A stretch of 64,000 nt of DNA, taken from Myxococcaceae bacterium JPH2 (lineage in GTDB: Bacteria; Myxococcota; Myxococcia; Myxococcales; Myxococcaceae). The notes beneath the pieces are model-generated. The model was not told the DNA's origin. It was given only the letters and a program-made list of their open reading frames with translations, and ran no database searches. A program made the position numbers and the translations under genes. Positions 34,429 to 43,591 of this stretch are shown here, piece by piece (positions within the stretch are counted from its first letter, which is position 1; the number at the start of each line of letters is the position of its first letter). Location: NCBI GenBank assembly GCA_016458225.1, contig JAEMGR010000001.1:372001-436000 (forward strand), in the 5' to 3' direction.

Positions 34429-35174
34429 GTTTGCGCATGGCCCGGCCCGCCAATGCGGGTGTGCCATTCGAGCCCCGCGGGCAGCTCGCACGCCGCGAAC
34501 TCCAGGTGCACGACGCGACGGTGCGCAGGCACTCGCGCGGGCGACGAGGCATGCAGGAGCAACGGCCGCATCACCAGGATGCCTCGCGCGGACACGAGGC
34601 AATCCTCGGCCGGCTGTTGCTCCAGCCGGGTCTGGGTTTGCGCGGATGACAACCGCCCCTCTCGGTGCGAGCCCGGCAGCACGCGCACCGGCCCGTTGTC
34701 ACTCCCGCAGTCGTCCAGGTGCAGGCGCACCGCGACCATGGACTCCAGCACCTCGGGCGGCGGCTGCACACACTCCACACCGGCCTTGTGCGACCAGGGG
34801 CCAAACCCCGGCACCTCTCTGCGCTCACGCACCGCGATGGTCAGGTCCTGATGCCAGATGACCTTCCAGTTCGACTCGGGAGTCTTGTCGAACATCAAGC
34901 CCCGCACCGCGAAGCAGTCACGTCCGAGGACGCGCTCCGCGACGTCACGCAGGGGCCCGTGGAGCGCCAGGGCCTGGACCTCGGGTACGTCTTCCAAGAG
35001 GTTGCGCACACCGCCGCGTCGAGATGCATTCGAGGACGACTCAACTGACGGGAGCGCGCGGAGCAGGGACTCGACGGTTTCAGCGGACACGGCTTCGGGG
35101 ATGAGCGCGAAGCCCTCTTGCTCCAGTCGAGTCCGCCACGGCGATGACAGCGGACCCGACGCGAGCTCAGACAT
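34392..35174 (-). CDS. Phytanoyl-CoA dioxygenase family protein
   Basis: A 260-residue Fe(II)/2-oxoglutarate-dependent dioxygenase. The iron ligands are H108-x-D110 in WHQDLTI and H208 in PLLLHASS; an Arg in AHRRVVHLEF can hold 2-oxoglutarate. The substrate is unknown. Its ATG overlaps the stop of the vWA membrane protein by 8 bp, so it is translated as the third gene of the DUF4159 operon, an unexpected association. It overlaps the convergent SDR gene by 37 bp. Confidence 0.88.
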   Translation of the reverse strand: MSELASGPLSSPWRTRLEQEGFALIPEAVSAETVESLLRALPSVESSSNASRRGGVRNLLEDVPEVQALALHGPLRDVAERVLGRDCFAVRGLMFDKTPESNWKVIWHQDLTIAVRERREVPGFGPWSHKAGVECVQPPPEVLESMVAVRLHLDDCGSDNGPVRVLPGSHREGRLSSAQTQTRLEQQPAEDCLVSARGILVMRPLLLHASSPARVPAHRRVVHLEFAACELPAGLEWHTRIGGPGHAQTQGVANARASMT

Positions 35175-37446
35175 AGCCAAAGCGGCGACGCGCGAACCAC
35201 TCCGCGCCCAGCAGCGCGAGCAAGGCCATGAGGTAGTACCAGCGGTCCCACAAGGGCTGGTCCTGCGCCCGGCCCACTTCCACCACCGGCGGGTCCAACA
35301 GCGGCACGTCCGGCAGACCATCGGAAGGCAGGTGGTACGCCTTGCCGCCCGTCACGCTGGCAATCTGCTCCAGCAGCGCGGGCCGCACCGATGCATCCGA
35401 CAGCTCGGGCCCCACGGTGCGCACCGCCACCGCGTCCTCGCCCTTGCCCAAATCCGTCTCGCCCTTCTTCGCCGAGGCCAACAGCTTGTACGGCCCCGGC
35501 GCGGGCGGCGCGAACTCCAACCGCACCACGCCATCCGGCCCCGCCGTCCCCGTCTGCACCGCCACCGGCTTCTGCGTCGCCACCGACAGCAGCTCCACCC
35601 GAACCTGCGCGTCCTGCGCCGGCTGGTAGTCCGCCATCCGCGCCTGCACCACCACGCCCACCGGCCGCCCCGGCTCCACCGATGGCGGATCCGCCGCCAC
35701 CTTCAGCGTCGTCAGGTCCGGATCTCTCACCAACCATCGCAGCGCGTTGCCCCAGAAGCGGTCATACGCGCGGTTCGGTGAGCCATCCCGGTGCGCCGTG
35801 AAAGCCCACGACCACGTCGCATCCGTGGCCACCACCATCGAGCGCCCCCGCCCGTAATCCCAGACCGCCACCACCGGCGCGTTCTTGCCATCCGCCGTGA
35901 GGAACGGATGGTCCATCAACACCGTGGCGCCAGGCCGCGCGCGCGTCAGGTTCGCGCCAGGAATCGCGGGCAGCTCGGCCCACGCGCCCTCCGTGCTCGC
36001 CGCCCCCGTCCCGATGGACGTCACCGGATGCCGCAGTCCTTCGGGCGTCAGCCGCGGCTTGAAGGACTCCAGGTTCGCCGGCCCCGCCGCTTCCACCGGC
36101 AGCGCCTCCATCAGCGTGGGCATGCTCGCGCGCCCCTCGCCCAGCACGCTGTCGCCGCCAATCATCACGAACGCGCCACCGTTGTGGATGTAGCGCTCCA
36201 GGTTGCGCTCGTACTCCGAGATGGACAGCGACGGATCCGCGTAGCCGAAGTTCTGGAAGATGACGACGTCGAACGTGTCCAGCTTCGTGTCGAAAATCTC
36301 CTCCATCGGGAACGGGATGAGCGACAGCTCGCGGTCGTTCGTCACGCCCGGATCATCCGAGAGCGTCCTCAAGATGTAGAAGGACACCATGTCCACGTTG
36401 GCGTCCTGCCGCAGCAGTCCGCGCAGGAAGCGCTCGTCCCACGACGGACGCCCCACCACGAGCAGCACGCGCACCCGGTCCCGAATCACCTTCAGCGTGA
36501 ACGAGCGGCTGTTGTTGTCGCTCACCGCTTCGTCCGGGAAGGTGGGCACCGTCACCGTGTAGACGAAGCGCCCCGTCTGGTCCGGCGTGAAGGTGAACGT
36601 CACGGGCTTCACGTCGTCGCCGGAGTCCATCCGCACCGACTTCGTCGCGACCGTCTTGCCCTCCTGGCTGAGCACCACGGGGATGTCTCGCCCGGAGAAG
36701 CCGCGCCCGTGGATGTCCACCTCCACCGTGAGCGAGTTGCGCACGAAGGCGAAGTCATCGACCTTGAGCCCTTCCACGGCCAGGTCCTTCAGCGCCTCGC
36801 GACCCACCAGGAACGTGGACACCGGCACGCCCAGGTCCGCCAGCGCCGCGCGAGCCCGACCCGCCGCGCCCGCCTTCAGCTCCGCGTTGTCCGCGCCATC
36901 GCTGAACAGCAACACCCCGGACAGCTTGCGCGAGCCCTGCCCCGCCGCCCCCACCGCGCGCAGCGCCGACAGCAAATCCGTGCTCCCCGCCCGCGCCGGC
37001 TCACTCGCCAGTGAAGCAGGCGTCACCGGCGTCAGCTCGGGATCAAACCCATACATCTCCACCGTGAAGCGGTCCTGCAACGCCGCGAGCCGAGGCGACG
37101 CCTTCTCCAGGAACGCCGCCACCTGCGCGCTGCGGGTGGGCCCGCCCGGCTCGGTGGGGAAGTTCATGGACGCGGAGCGATCCACCAGCACCGCCACGCG
37201 GTTCTTCATCCGCGCCACCTGCAGGTGACGGATGCCCGGCTCCAGCAGGAAGAACAGCGCCGCCACGCCCGCGCCCACGCGCAGCAGCCACAGCAGCACG
37301 CGGCGGGCGCGAGAGGGCTCGCGGCGCACGCCCCAGGCCGCCAGCCCCACGCCCAGCGCCACGCAGACCCCGAGCGCCACCAGCGCCCAGGTCGGCAAGG
37401 GCGACAGGCTGACGAGCTTCCACGCGTTGAAGGAGGGGGTGTTCAT
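35167..37446 (-). CDS. Large membrane protein with vWA and GATase-like domains
   Basis: A 759-residue protein. Two N-terminal membrane helices (about 17-39 and 48-70) are followed by a vWA domain with the metal motif D89-R-S-A-S93, then Ig-like segments, then a glutamine-amidotransferase-like region around VVIFQNFGYADPSLS and GGAFVMIGGDSVLG. A final membrane helix lies near the C-terminus (WYYLMALLALLGAEW). This is the BatA-like/DUF4159-associated protein of the MoxR-type envelope systems, though MoxR and DUF58 are absent here. The preceding gene ends 10 bp before its start. Confidence 0.85.
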   Translation of the reverse strand: MNTPSFNAWKLVSLSPLPTWALVALGVCVALGVGLAAWGVRREPSRARRVLLWLLRVGAGVAALFFLLEPGIRHLQVARMKNRVAVLVDRSASMNFPTEPGGPTRSAQVAAFLEKASPRLAALQDRFTVEMYGFDPELTPVTPASLASEPARAGSTDLLSALRAVGAAGQGSRKLSGVLLFSDGADNAELKAGAAGRARAALADLGVPVSTFLVGREALKDLAVEGLKVDDFAFVRNSLTVEVDIHGRGFSGRDIPVVLSQEGKTVATKSVRMDSGDDVKPVTFTFTPDQTGRFVYTVTVPTFPDEAVSDNNSRSFTLKVIRDRVRVLLVVGRPSWDERFLRGLLRQDANVDMVSFYILRTLSDDPGVTNDRELSLIPFPMEEIFDTKLDTFDVVIFQNFGYADPSLSISEYERNLERYIHNGGAFVMIGGDSVLGEGRASMPTLMEALPVEAAGPANLESFKPRLTPEGLRHPVTSIGTGAASTEGAWAELPAIPGANLTRARPGATVLMDHPFLTADGKNAPVVAVWDYGRGRSMVVATDATWSWAFTAHRDGSPNRAYDRFWGNALRWLVRDPDLTTLKVAADPPSVEPGRPVGVVVQARMADYQPAQDAQVRVELLSVATQKPVAVQTGTAGPDGVVRLEFAPPAPGPYKLLASAKKGETDLGKGEDAVAVRTVGPELSDASVRPALLEQIASVTGGKAYHLPSDGLPDVPLLDPPVVEVGRAQDQPLWDRWYYLMALLALLGAEWFARRRFGYV

Positions 37447-37456
37447 CCGGTCGCGC

Positions 37457-38215
37457 TCAACGCCGCTTGTTGAGGATGAGAGGCAGGTGCACGGCGTCGT
37501 CCTTGTAGTCCAGACAGAGCGCGTACATGCAGGCGTTGATGCCCATGCGCAGTGCCAGCTCGCGCTGCGGCTCACCGCCCGGGGACACATCGAACTCGTA
37601 GTCGCCGGACTCGCTGCGGCTCCACGCGCCCGCCAGGTCGTTCTGCGAGTACAGCACCGCAGCGCGCTTGCCCAACGTGGCCGCCAGCGGCAGCGGCTTG
37701 TTCAACAGCCGGCCGGGCGCCGCGTCCAACAGGAAGAACGACTTGAACACCACGTGGCTGGAGGGCACCTCGGCCAGCGGACTCTGCGGCAGCACGCGCG
37801 CCATCTCGCGGCGGAAGCTGGCGTCAAAGCCGTCCCCATCGCTGCCATCGTTGGCGTCCGCCAGCATGAAGCCGCCGTACGTGAGGTAACGCCGGAGGTT
37901 GGCCACCTCCGCGTCGGTGAGCGCCGGAAACGCCCCGTCTCCGCCGAAGTACAGGAAGGGATACTCGAAGAGGTCGGGGCTGCCCACGGGGATGGCGCGA
38001 GCGTCCGGAACCACCTCCACCGAGGTGCGCCGCTGCAGCTCCCAGGCGATGCGTCGCAGGCCCGACAGTCGCGCGTCCCAGCGCCCACCATGGCGCGCCA
38101 CCGCGGGGATGAAGCGCCCGCGCTCACCGAAGGCGGACGCCCCCCGGGAAAGCAGCGAACCGAGCGCGGCAGTACCAAGCAGGAGGTTTCGACGGGTCAG
38201 GCGCCGCACGGGCAT
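37457..38215 (-). CDS. DUF4159 protein with twin-arginine signal
   Basis: A 252-residue exported protein with a Tat-type signal (RRLTRRNLLLG, then a hydrophobic stretch to about residue 30). The mature part is the DUF4159 fold: FEYPFLYFGGDGAFPALTDAEVANLRRYLTYGGFMLAD is diagnostic, as is the later ALCLDYKDDAVH. The family accompanies vWA/MoxR-type systems and is thought to be GATase-like without known activity. It is the first gene of a three-gene operon. Confidence 0.88.
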   Translation of the reverse strand: MPVRRLTRRNLLLGTAALGSLLSRGASAFGERGRFIPAVARHGGRWDARLSGLRRIAWELQRRTSVEVVPDARAIPVGSPDLFEYPFLYFGGDGAFPALTDAEVANLRRYLTYGGFMLADANDGSDGDGFDASFRREMARVLPQSPLAEVPSSHVVFKSFFLLDAAPGRLLNKPLPLAATLGKRAAVLYSQNDLAGAWSRSESGDYEFDVSPGGEPQRELALRMGINACMYALCLDYKDDAVHLPLILNKRR

Positions 38216-38271
38216 AGCGGGCTCTATATACCGTCCGCGGGTCCCCACATTCCCTGGTATAGAGAACCGCC

Positions 38272-38535
38272 ATGGCGAAAGGCGGACAGACGCCCCCGGG
38301 GCCTGGCTCCGAAGAGATGCGCGCGGCCTGGGCACGAAAGGACGCGGGCGACGTGGTCGGCGCCCGACGCGAGGCGGAGCGGATCCTCTCCACCCGCCCC
38401 TCCCCCGTGGACGAGGACGAGGCCCGCGCCCTCTTGCGCGCCACGTCCACCCCGCCGTCGCTCTATCGCTTCGCCGCGCTCGCCGCGGCCATCTTCGTCG
38501 TCCTGTTGCTGCTGGCGCTCACGCGCTACGCGTAG
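38272..38535 (+). CDS. Small membrane protein
   Basis: An 87-residue protein with a hydrophilic front (Gly/Pro, then an Ala/Arg helix) and a C-terminal membrane helix (about residues 67-84) ending TRYA. It may be a tail-anchored protein; no family is recognised. It lies 14 bp before the next membrane protein, and 56 bp separate it from the divergent DUF4159 gene. Confidence 0.62.
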   Translation: MAKGGQTPPGPGSEEMRAAWARKDAGDVVGARREAERILSTRPSPVDEDEARALLRATSTPPSLYRFAALAAAIFVVLLLLALTRYA

Positions 38536-38549
38536 GGTTGGTGACACCC

Positions 38550-39257
38550 ATGGAAGGTTTTCTCACGGCCCTCAAGGCCTATCAGACGTTCAACCCCGCC
38601 GGCTGGGTGGCCATCTATCGACTGCTGCCCATGTGGGCCGGCATCGTCGCGTGCGTCGTCGGGCTGGTGCTGCTGGTCGCGGGCGGTGGCCGAGCATTCC
38701 GCGTCCTCGCCGGCCCCGTGGGCGCCATCCTCGGGCTGGTGTGGACGGGCGCCGTCACGCAGAAGCTCGGCATGGGTGAGCTGTCCCCGCAGCTCCCCAC
38801 CTTCGTGGCCGCCGGCCTGATGGTCCTGGGCTTCCTCTTCCCCCCGGCCATCACCTTCGTGGGCGTGGGCATCCCCCTGGGCCTGGTGGCCGGGCAGATC
38901 GCCGGCCCCGGAGACTTCCTGCTCGGCTTCGCGCCCGGCGTCATCATCGGCGGCGTGGTGGGGGCGCTGCTGCACCGCGTGGTGAGCACGCTGGTGGCCT
39001 CGGCGGTGGGCGGCTGGGTGCTCGTCATCGGCGCGTTGGCCGCGCTGCACCAGTTCAGCGGGCTCGTCGGCTCGGTGGCCAATCAGCCGTGGGGCGTCAT
39101 CATCGCCGCGCTGCTCTTCGCCATCGCCGGAAGCGTCTACCAGCTCGCCGTGCGCCCCTCTCCCGAGGAGGCCGAAAAGCTCCGCGGCGAGAAGGAGCGG
39201 CTGAAGCTCCGACAGGCGGAGCAGCGGGCGCTCGAAAAGCGTTGGGGGGCCAAGTAA
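38550..39257 (+). CDS. Multi-helix membrane protein
   Basis: A 235-residue inner-membrane protein with about seven hydrophobic segments (residues about 27-200). The Gly-rich pattern GLVAGQIAGPGDFLLGFAPGVIIGG fits TMEM198/DUF4203-like families, although the assignment is weak. A charged C-terminal coiled coil follows (EEAEKLRGEKERLKLRQAEQ). ATG at 38550 is preceded by ggttggtg. Probably cotranscribed with the small gene before it. Confidence 0.72.
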   Translation: MEGFLTALKAYQTFNPAGWVAIYRLLPMWAGIVACVVGLVLLVAGGGRAFRVLAGPVGAILGLVWTGAVTQKLGMGELSPQLPTFVAAGLMVLGFLFPPAITFVGVGIPLGLVAGQIAGPGDFLLGFAPGVIIGGVVGALLHRVVSTLVASAVGGWVLVIGALAALHQFSGLVGSVANQPWGVIIAALLFAIAGSVYQLAVRPSPEEAEKLRGEKERLKLRQAEQRALEKRWGAK

Positions 39258-39337
39258 CCCACCGGAGCCGTGCTTTACCTCAGGGGTCGCGGCGCGTACA
39301 TTCCGCCGCCTTTCCCCCCGGAAACCCTCGAGACGCA

Positions 39338-40783
39338 ATGGCCCAGGCCAGCCGCAAGGAGAAGCAGGTCGAATCCCCCATGGAGTCGGCCTCCCGCCCG
39401 CAAACGGACGCTGCCCCCTGGCAGAAGCCCCAGGGGCTGACGCGCCGCGGGTGGGTCATCCTGGCCGGCATCGTGCTCGCCATCCAGTTCCCGCTCATCC
39501 ACTACGCGCTCCTTCGTGGCGAGGCGGACGTCACCACGAAGGTGCCGTACGAGCAGACCTTCTCCGACCCCTCCGTGGTGGCCCGGGACTTCTTCTCCAC
39601 GGGCGCCTACTGGCGCGTGACGGGGGGCGAGTTGCTCGGCCCCTCGCCCAAGAACAACCCGCTGTGGCTCCAGGCGCGGCTGCCGGACGACGTGGCCATC
39701 GAGTTCGACGTCCGCTCCGAGTATCCCGAAGGCGACATCCGCGTGGAGGTCTTCGGCAACGGCCGTGACCCGTCCAGCGGCTACACGCTGGTGCAGGGCG
39801 GGTGGAACAACTCGCTGTCGGTCCTCGCGCGCAACGACATCAACGCCCCCTCGATGGAGGTGCTCAAGCGCCGCGCGGCCCGCATCGCGGAGAGCAACGG
39901 CGGCCAGGGCACCGACCTCGTCGCCACGGGCGCGTTCAAGCGGGACACCGCGGTGCGGGTGGAGGCTCGGGGCAACACGGTGCAGGCCGGCCGCGTCTAC
40001 CACTGGCGCATCGAGCGGCGCGGCACCGTGCTGCGGTGGTTCATCGACGGCACGCTGCTGCTGGAGCTGGATGATCCGTTCCCGCTCAAGGGCTCGGGCC
40101 ACGACCGGCTGGGCCTGTCCGGCTGGGAGTCCCAGCTGTTCTTCGACAACCTGCGCGTGGGCACGCCGGACAGCATGCCGGCCACGTTCGTCGCGCGCCC
40201 CCCCGCGCCGCCTCCGCCCCCCGCCGGTCCGTTCGCGGACGACTTCAACCGCGCCGAGCTGGGCGAGGCCTGGAACGTCACCGGTCCGGATGCGGTGAAG
40301 CTCGAGGATGGCGCCCTGGTCGTGGAGCACACCGCCAACCGGCCCGTGTGGCTCAAGCAGCCCCTCCCGCCCAACGCCACCGTGGAGTTCGACGCCTGGT
40401 CGGACAGCCCGGAGGGCGACATCAAGGTCGAGGCCTGGGGAGACGGGCGGTCGTTCTACACGGGGGACCTGCGCCTGCAGTACACCGCCACCGGCTACGT
40501 GTTCATCTTTGGCGGATGGCGAAACACCCAGTCCGTCATCGCCCGGCAGCATGAGCACACGGCGGACCGCGCGGCGCGCGCGGGAGCGGCCGTCCAACCC
40601 GGACGGCACTATCACTTCAAGATTACTCGCCGCGGCGGCTCCCTTTCGTGGGAGATCGACGGGCAGCCTTTCCTGTCCCTCCAGGACGCGTCACCGCTGG
40701 AGGGCCCTGGCAACCAGTACTTCGGATTCTCGGGCTGGCAGACCCGCGTTCACTTCGACAATCTGAAGATCCAGCCGCTGTAA
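39338..40783 (+). CDS. Membrane-anchored protein with two tandem LamG/DUF1080-like domains
   Basis: A 481-residue protein. A single membrane helix (about residues 38-58) follows a hydrophilic head. Two tandem beta-sandwich domains (about 70-275 and 290-480) share the wording EGDIRVEVFGNGRD/EGDIKVEAWGDGRS, QGGWNNSLSVLAR/FGGWRNTQSVIAR, and a closing WxxxLFFDNLRV/WQTRVHFDNLKI. The fold resembles concanavalin-like or DUF1080-type domains that bind sugars. The intervening Pro-rich stretch is a linker. It is 28 bp from the ketoacyl synthase gene downstream. Confidence 0.78.
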   Translation: MAQASRKEKQVESPMESASRPQTDAAPWQKPQGLTRRGWVILAGIVLAIQFPLIHYALLRGEADVTTKVPYEQTFSDPSVVARDFFSTGAYWRVTGGELLGPSPKNNPLWLQARLPDDVAIEFDVRSEYPEGDIRVEVFGNGRDPSSGYTLVQGGWNNSLSVLARNDINAPSMEVLKRRAARIAESNGGQGTDLVATGAFKRDTAVRVEARGNTVQAGRVYHWRIERRGTVLRWFIDGTLLLELDDPFPLKGSGHDRLGLSGWESQLFFDNLRVGTPDSMPATFVARPPAPPPPPAGPFADDFNRAELGEAWNVTGPDAVKLEDGALVVEHTANRPVWLKQPLPPNATVEFDAWSDSPEGDIKVEAWGDGRSFYTGDLRLQYTATGYVFIFGGWRNTQSVIARQHEHTADRAARAGAAVQPGRHYHFKITRRGGSLSWEIDGQPFLSLQDASPLEGPGNQYFGFSGWQTRVHFDNLKIQPL

Positions 40784-40811
40784 TCCCCCCGAGCGGCGAA
40801 GGAACACACCT

Positions 40812-42380
40812 GTGCGCAGAGTCGGAATCTTCGGCTGGGGCGTGGTCGCCCCCCGTTCCCCCAACATCCAGGCCTTCGAGCGCAACCTCGCGTCGTCCGA
40901 GAGCTGGCTGACCCCCTTCAACGGCTTCGGACCGGACAACTTCCTGGTCGGCACGCCTGAGTTCAGCCTGGCGGACTACAAGCCGTGGATCGACGCCCGA
41001 TTCCAGGCCAGCCGCTTCTCGCAGCTCGAGCGGAAGATGGGGCAACCGACGCAGTTCGCCATTGGCGCGTTCATCCAGTCGCTCGCGCAGAACCCGGGGC
41101 TGGAGCAGGAGCTCCAGGCGCTGGGGCCCCGCGCGCACGTCTACGTGGGCACCGGCCTGGGCGACCTGCCCACCATCCAGAACATCTCGCTGGACCTGTA
41201 CCGCGCCCAGCGCCGCTGGGACCGCTTCTGGGCCAACCCCGAGCGCAACGTGAAGGCGCGCCAGTGGATGGAGACGCGCGAGCCCTTGGAGGGCCTGCCC
41301 CCCGAGCCGTCCACCGTGGTCGAGGACGAGCGCGACAAGGCCGAGGACGCGTGGTGGCACTTCTGGGCGGGCCGCTCCGCGGAGCTGCGCGAGTACCTGG
41401 AGGAGCTGCGCGAGATTGAAGCCATCGGCGTGCCCGACGAGGGCGACGTCGAGTCCGCCAAGCTGGCCGTCATCAAGGAGAAGCGCACCCGCAACGCGCG
41501 CCTCCAGAAGAAGTGGAACGCGCCCGAGCCGCCCTGGAACGCGGTGTCCTCCAACGTGCTGTGGAACATCCACAACACGCCCGCGTCGCAGATCTCCATG
41601 CTGGGCAAGATCACCGGCATGACGTTCGCGCCCGTGGCGGCGTGCTCGTCCTTTGGCTACGGCCTCAAGCTGGCGATGAACGCCATCCAGTTGGGCCAGG
41701 CGAAGGCCGTGGTGATGGGCATGACGGACGCGGCGCCCAACCCGCTGGTGGTGGGCGGCTTCTACAACGCGCGCGTCATCTCCGCGGACGCGGCCCTCTC
41801 CAAGCCCCTCACCGCCCTGCGCGGCACGCACATCGCGGGCGGCGCGGTGGTCTGGGTGCTGGGCGACTACGATTACTTCACCCAGAAGGGCTTCCAGGCG
41901 CTGGGCATGGAGCCCGTGGCCGTGGGCGTCACCGCGGACGCGGACCACATCATCACCCCGTCCAAGGAAGGCCCCACCGTGGCCATCCGCGAGGCGCTGA
42001 GCCAGGCCCAGTGCACGCCGGAGCACGTGGGGAGCTGGGACCTGCACGCCACCGCCACCCCGGGAGACTTCCTGGAGGTGCAGAACCTGCGCGACGTGCT
42101 GCCCGAGTCGGTGCTGATCACGGCGCGCAAGGGCACCTTCGGCCACGGCATGTCCGCCGGCGGCGGCTGGGAGCTGACGGCCCAGTACCTGGGCTACGCC
42201 GCGGGCAAGGTGTTCGCCACGCCGCTGGATGGCTCGGAGCTGAACAAGCAGATCGCCAAGGTGCACGGCCGCTTCGTGTTCAACCACGACGAGCCTGCCC
42301 CCGCAGGCTGCGCGGGCAAGCTCTCCATGGGCGTGGGCGGCATCAACGCCTGCGTGATTTCCCGCCCCTGGAAGAAGTAG
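40812..42380 (+). CDS. Beta-ketoacyl synthase with large internal insert
   Basis: A 522-residue condensing enzyme of the KAS/FabF superfamily that would join acyl and malonyl units on acyl carrier protein. The catalytic residues are visible: Cys278 in PVAACSSFGYG, His412 in DLHATATPGD and K440/H445 in KGTFGHG. Residues about 130-245 are a charged, helical insert not found in FabF, which makes the protein about 110 residues longer than usual. It has no acyl-carrier protein or reductase neighbours. The start is GTG with a gaaggaac site just before it. Confidence 0.85.
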   Translation: MRRVGIFGWGVVAPRSPNIQAFERNLASSESWLTPFNGFGPDNFLVGTPEFSLADYKPWIDARFQASRFSQLERKMGQPTQFAIGAFIQSLAQNPGLEQELQALGPRAHVYVGTGLGDLPTIQNISLDLYRAQRRWDRFWANPERNVKARQWMETREPLEGLPPEPSTVVEDERDKAEDAWWHFWAGRSAELREYLEELREIEAIGVPDEGDVESAKLAVIKEKRTRNARLQKKWNAPEPPWNAVSSNVLWNIHNTPASQISMLGKITGMTFAPVAACSSFGYGLKLAMNAIQLGQAKAVVMGMTDAAPNPLVVGGFYNARVISADAALSKPLTALRGTHIAGGAVVWVLGDYDYFTQKGFQALGMEPVAVGVTADADHIITPSKEGPTVAIREALSQAQCTPEHVGSWDLHATATPGDFLEVQNLRDVLPESVLITARKGTFGHGMSAGGGWELTAQYLGYAAGKVFATPLDGSELNKQIAKVHGRFVFNHDEPAPAGCAGKLSMGVGGINACVISRPWKK

Positions 42381-42410
42381 CTCCGGAAGCAGTCGCTCGG
42401 ACCCGGTGGC

Positions 42411-43523
42411 TCAGCCCTTGGGCATGGCCACCAGGTCGAAGTCCGGGATGCGCTCGCGCATGAACTCGCGCATCCGGTTGATGAGCGCGGCCTCTATCTG
42501 GCGGGCGCGCTCCCGGCTCACCCCGTACTTGTCGCCGATGTCCTGCAGGGTGAGCGGCTCGTCGGCGATGAGCCGGTTCTCGAAGATGAACCGCTCCTTG
42601 CCCTCGAGCGTCTTGGCGAACTCCTGGAGGTTCTCGCGGAAGAGGGCCTTGAGCTGCTCGGCGCCCAGCCGCTCGTCGGCGGGCATGGCGCCGGACGGGA
42701 GGAAGCGGTCCGCGCGCGTGCCCCGCGAGTCATCGTCCGGGCCCAGCGGCGCGTCGATGGACATCTCGTCGTGGCCCAGGCGCTGATCCATCTCCACCAC
42801 GTCCTGCTCGGAGACGTTGAGCCGCTCGGCCAAGAGCCGCGGGCTGGCCTCGAAGCCCTGGGCGACGAGCTTCTCCTGCTCCTGGCGCAGCTTGAAGAAG
42901 AGCTTCCGCTGGGCCTCGGTGGTGCCCAGCTTCACCATCTTCCAGTTGTCCATGATGTAGCGAAGGATGTACGCGCGGATCCACCAGGCGGCGTAGCTGC
43001 TGAGCTTCACGCCGCGCTCCGGGTCGTACTTCTTCACCGCCTGCATCAACCCGATGTTGCCCTCCTGCACCAGGTCCAGCAGGGACAACGGATTGCGGTG
43101 GTACTCGTGGGCCAGCTTCACCACCAGGCGCAGGTTGGACGCCACCAACCGGTAGGCCGCCTGCACATCCCCCGTATCCCGGTACTTCCGCGCCGTCTCC
43201 AACTCCTCCTCGCGCGACAGCAGCGGGTGGCGCGTCACCTCGGCCATGTAGGCCTGGAGCGGGTCCCGGCTGACCAGTCCGGCCTCGCCCGCGCGGATGA
43301 GCGACGCGCTGGGGGCGCGGGGGGCACTTACGGGCTCGACTTCCACCTCGACCTCTGCCTCGGCCTCCAATTCGGAGGGGTCCGGCTCCAGGGAGTCCGG
43401 ATCGAGCGTAGACTCCTCCGCCCCCGTCTCGGGCGAGTCCCCCGCGTCAGACGCGGCCGGCGCGGGCCGCTTCACGCGGCTCGGCGCGGCCGTGCCTTTG
43501 GTTCTCTTCCGCCCATTCGCCAT
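42411..43523 (-). CDS. RpoH-like sigma-32-type sigma factor with acidic N-terminal extension
   Basis: A 370-residue group-3 sigma factor. Region 2 (about residues 95-190) has DLVQEGNIGLMQAVKKYDPERG and SYAAWWIRAYILRY. The RpoH box appears as QRKLFFKLR, and region 4 is near the end (LTLQDIGDKYGVSRERARQIE). The first about 85 residues are a Pro/Glu/Ala-rich acidic extension not seen in ordinary RpoH. Such proteins direct core RNA polymerase to stress or developmental promoters; Myxococcus has several RpoH-like factors. The ATG at 43523 starts the family-like MANGRK head. Confidence 0.9.
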   Translation of the reverse strand: MANGRKRTKGTAAPSRVKRPAPAASDAGDSPETGAEESTLDPDSLEPDPSELEAEAEVEVEVEPVSAPRAPSASLIRAGEAGLVSRDPLQAYMAEVTRHPLLSREEELETARKYRDTGDVQAAYRLVASNLRLVVKLAHEYHRNPLSLLDLVQEGNIGLMQAVKKYDPERGVKLSSYAAWWIRAYILRYIMDNWKMVKLGTTEAQRKLFFKLRQEQEKLVAQGFEASPRLLAERLNVSEQDVVEMDQRLGHDEMSIDAPLGPDDDSRGTRADRFLPSGAMPADERLGAEQLKALFRENLQEFAKTLEGKERFIFENRLIADEPLTLQDIGDKYGVSRERARQIEAALINRMREFMRERIPDFDLVAMPKG

Positions 43524-43591
43524 GGCCGCCCCATAGAGCAAAGTGCCGCGATTGTTGCCAGAGGGTAATGCAGGGGCTATGCCCCTGCTCG

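Noticed and set aside
35167-38215. Full MoxR-DUF58-BatA aerotolerance operon
   Set aside because: Only the vWA/GATase-like and DUF4159 members are present; MoxR and DUF58 are not in this window.
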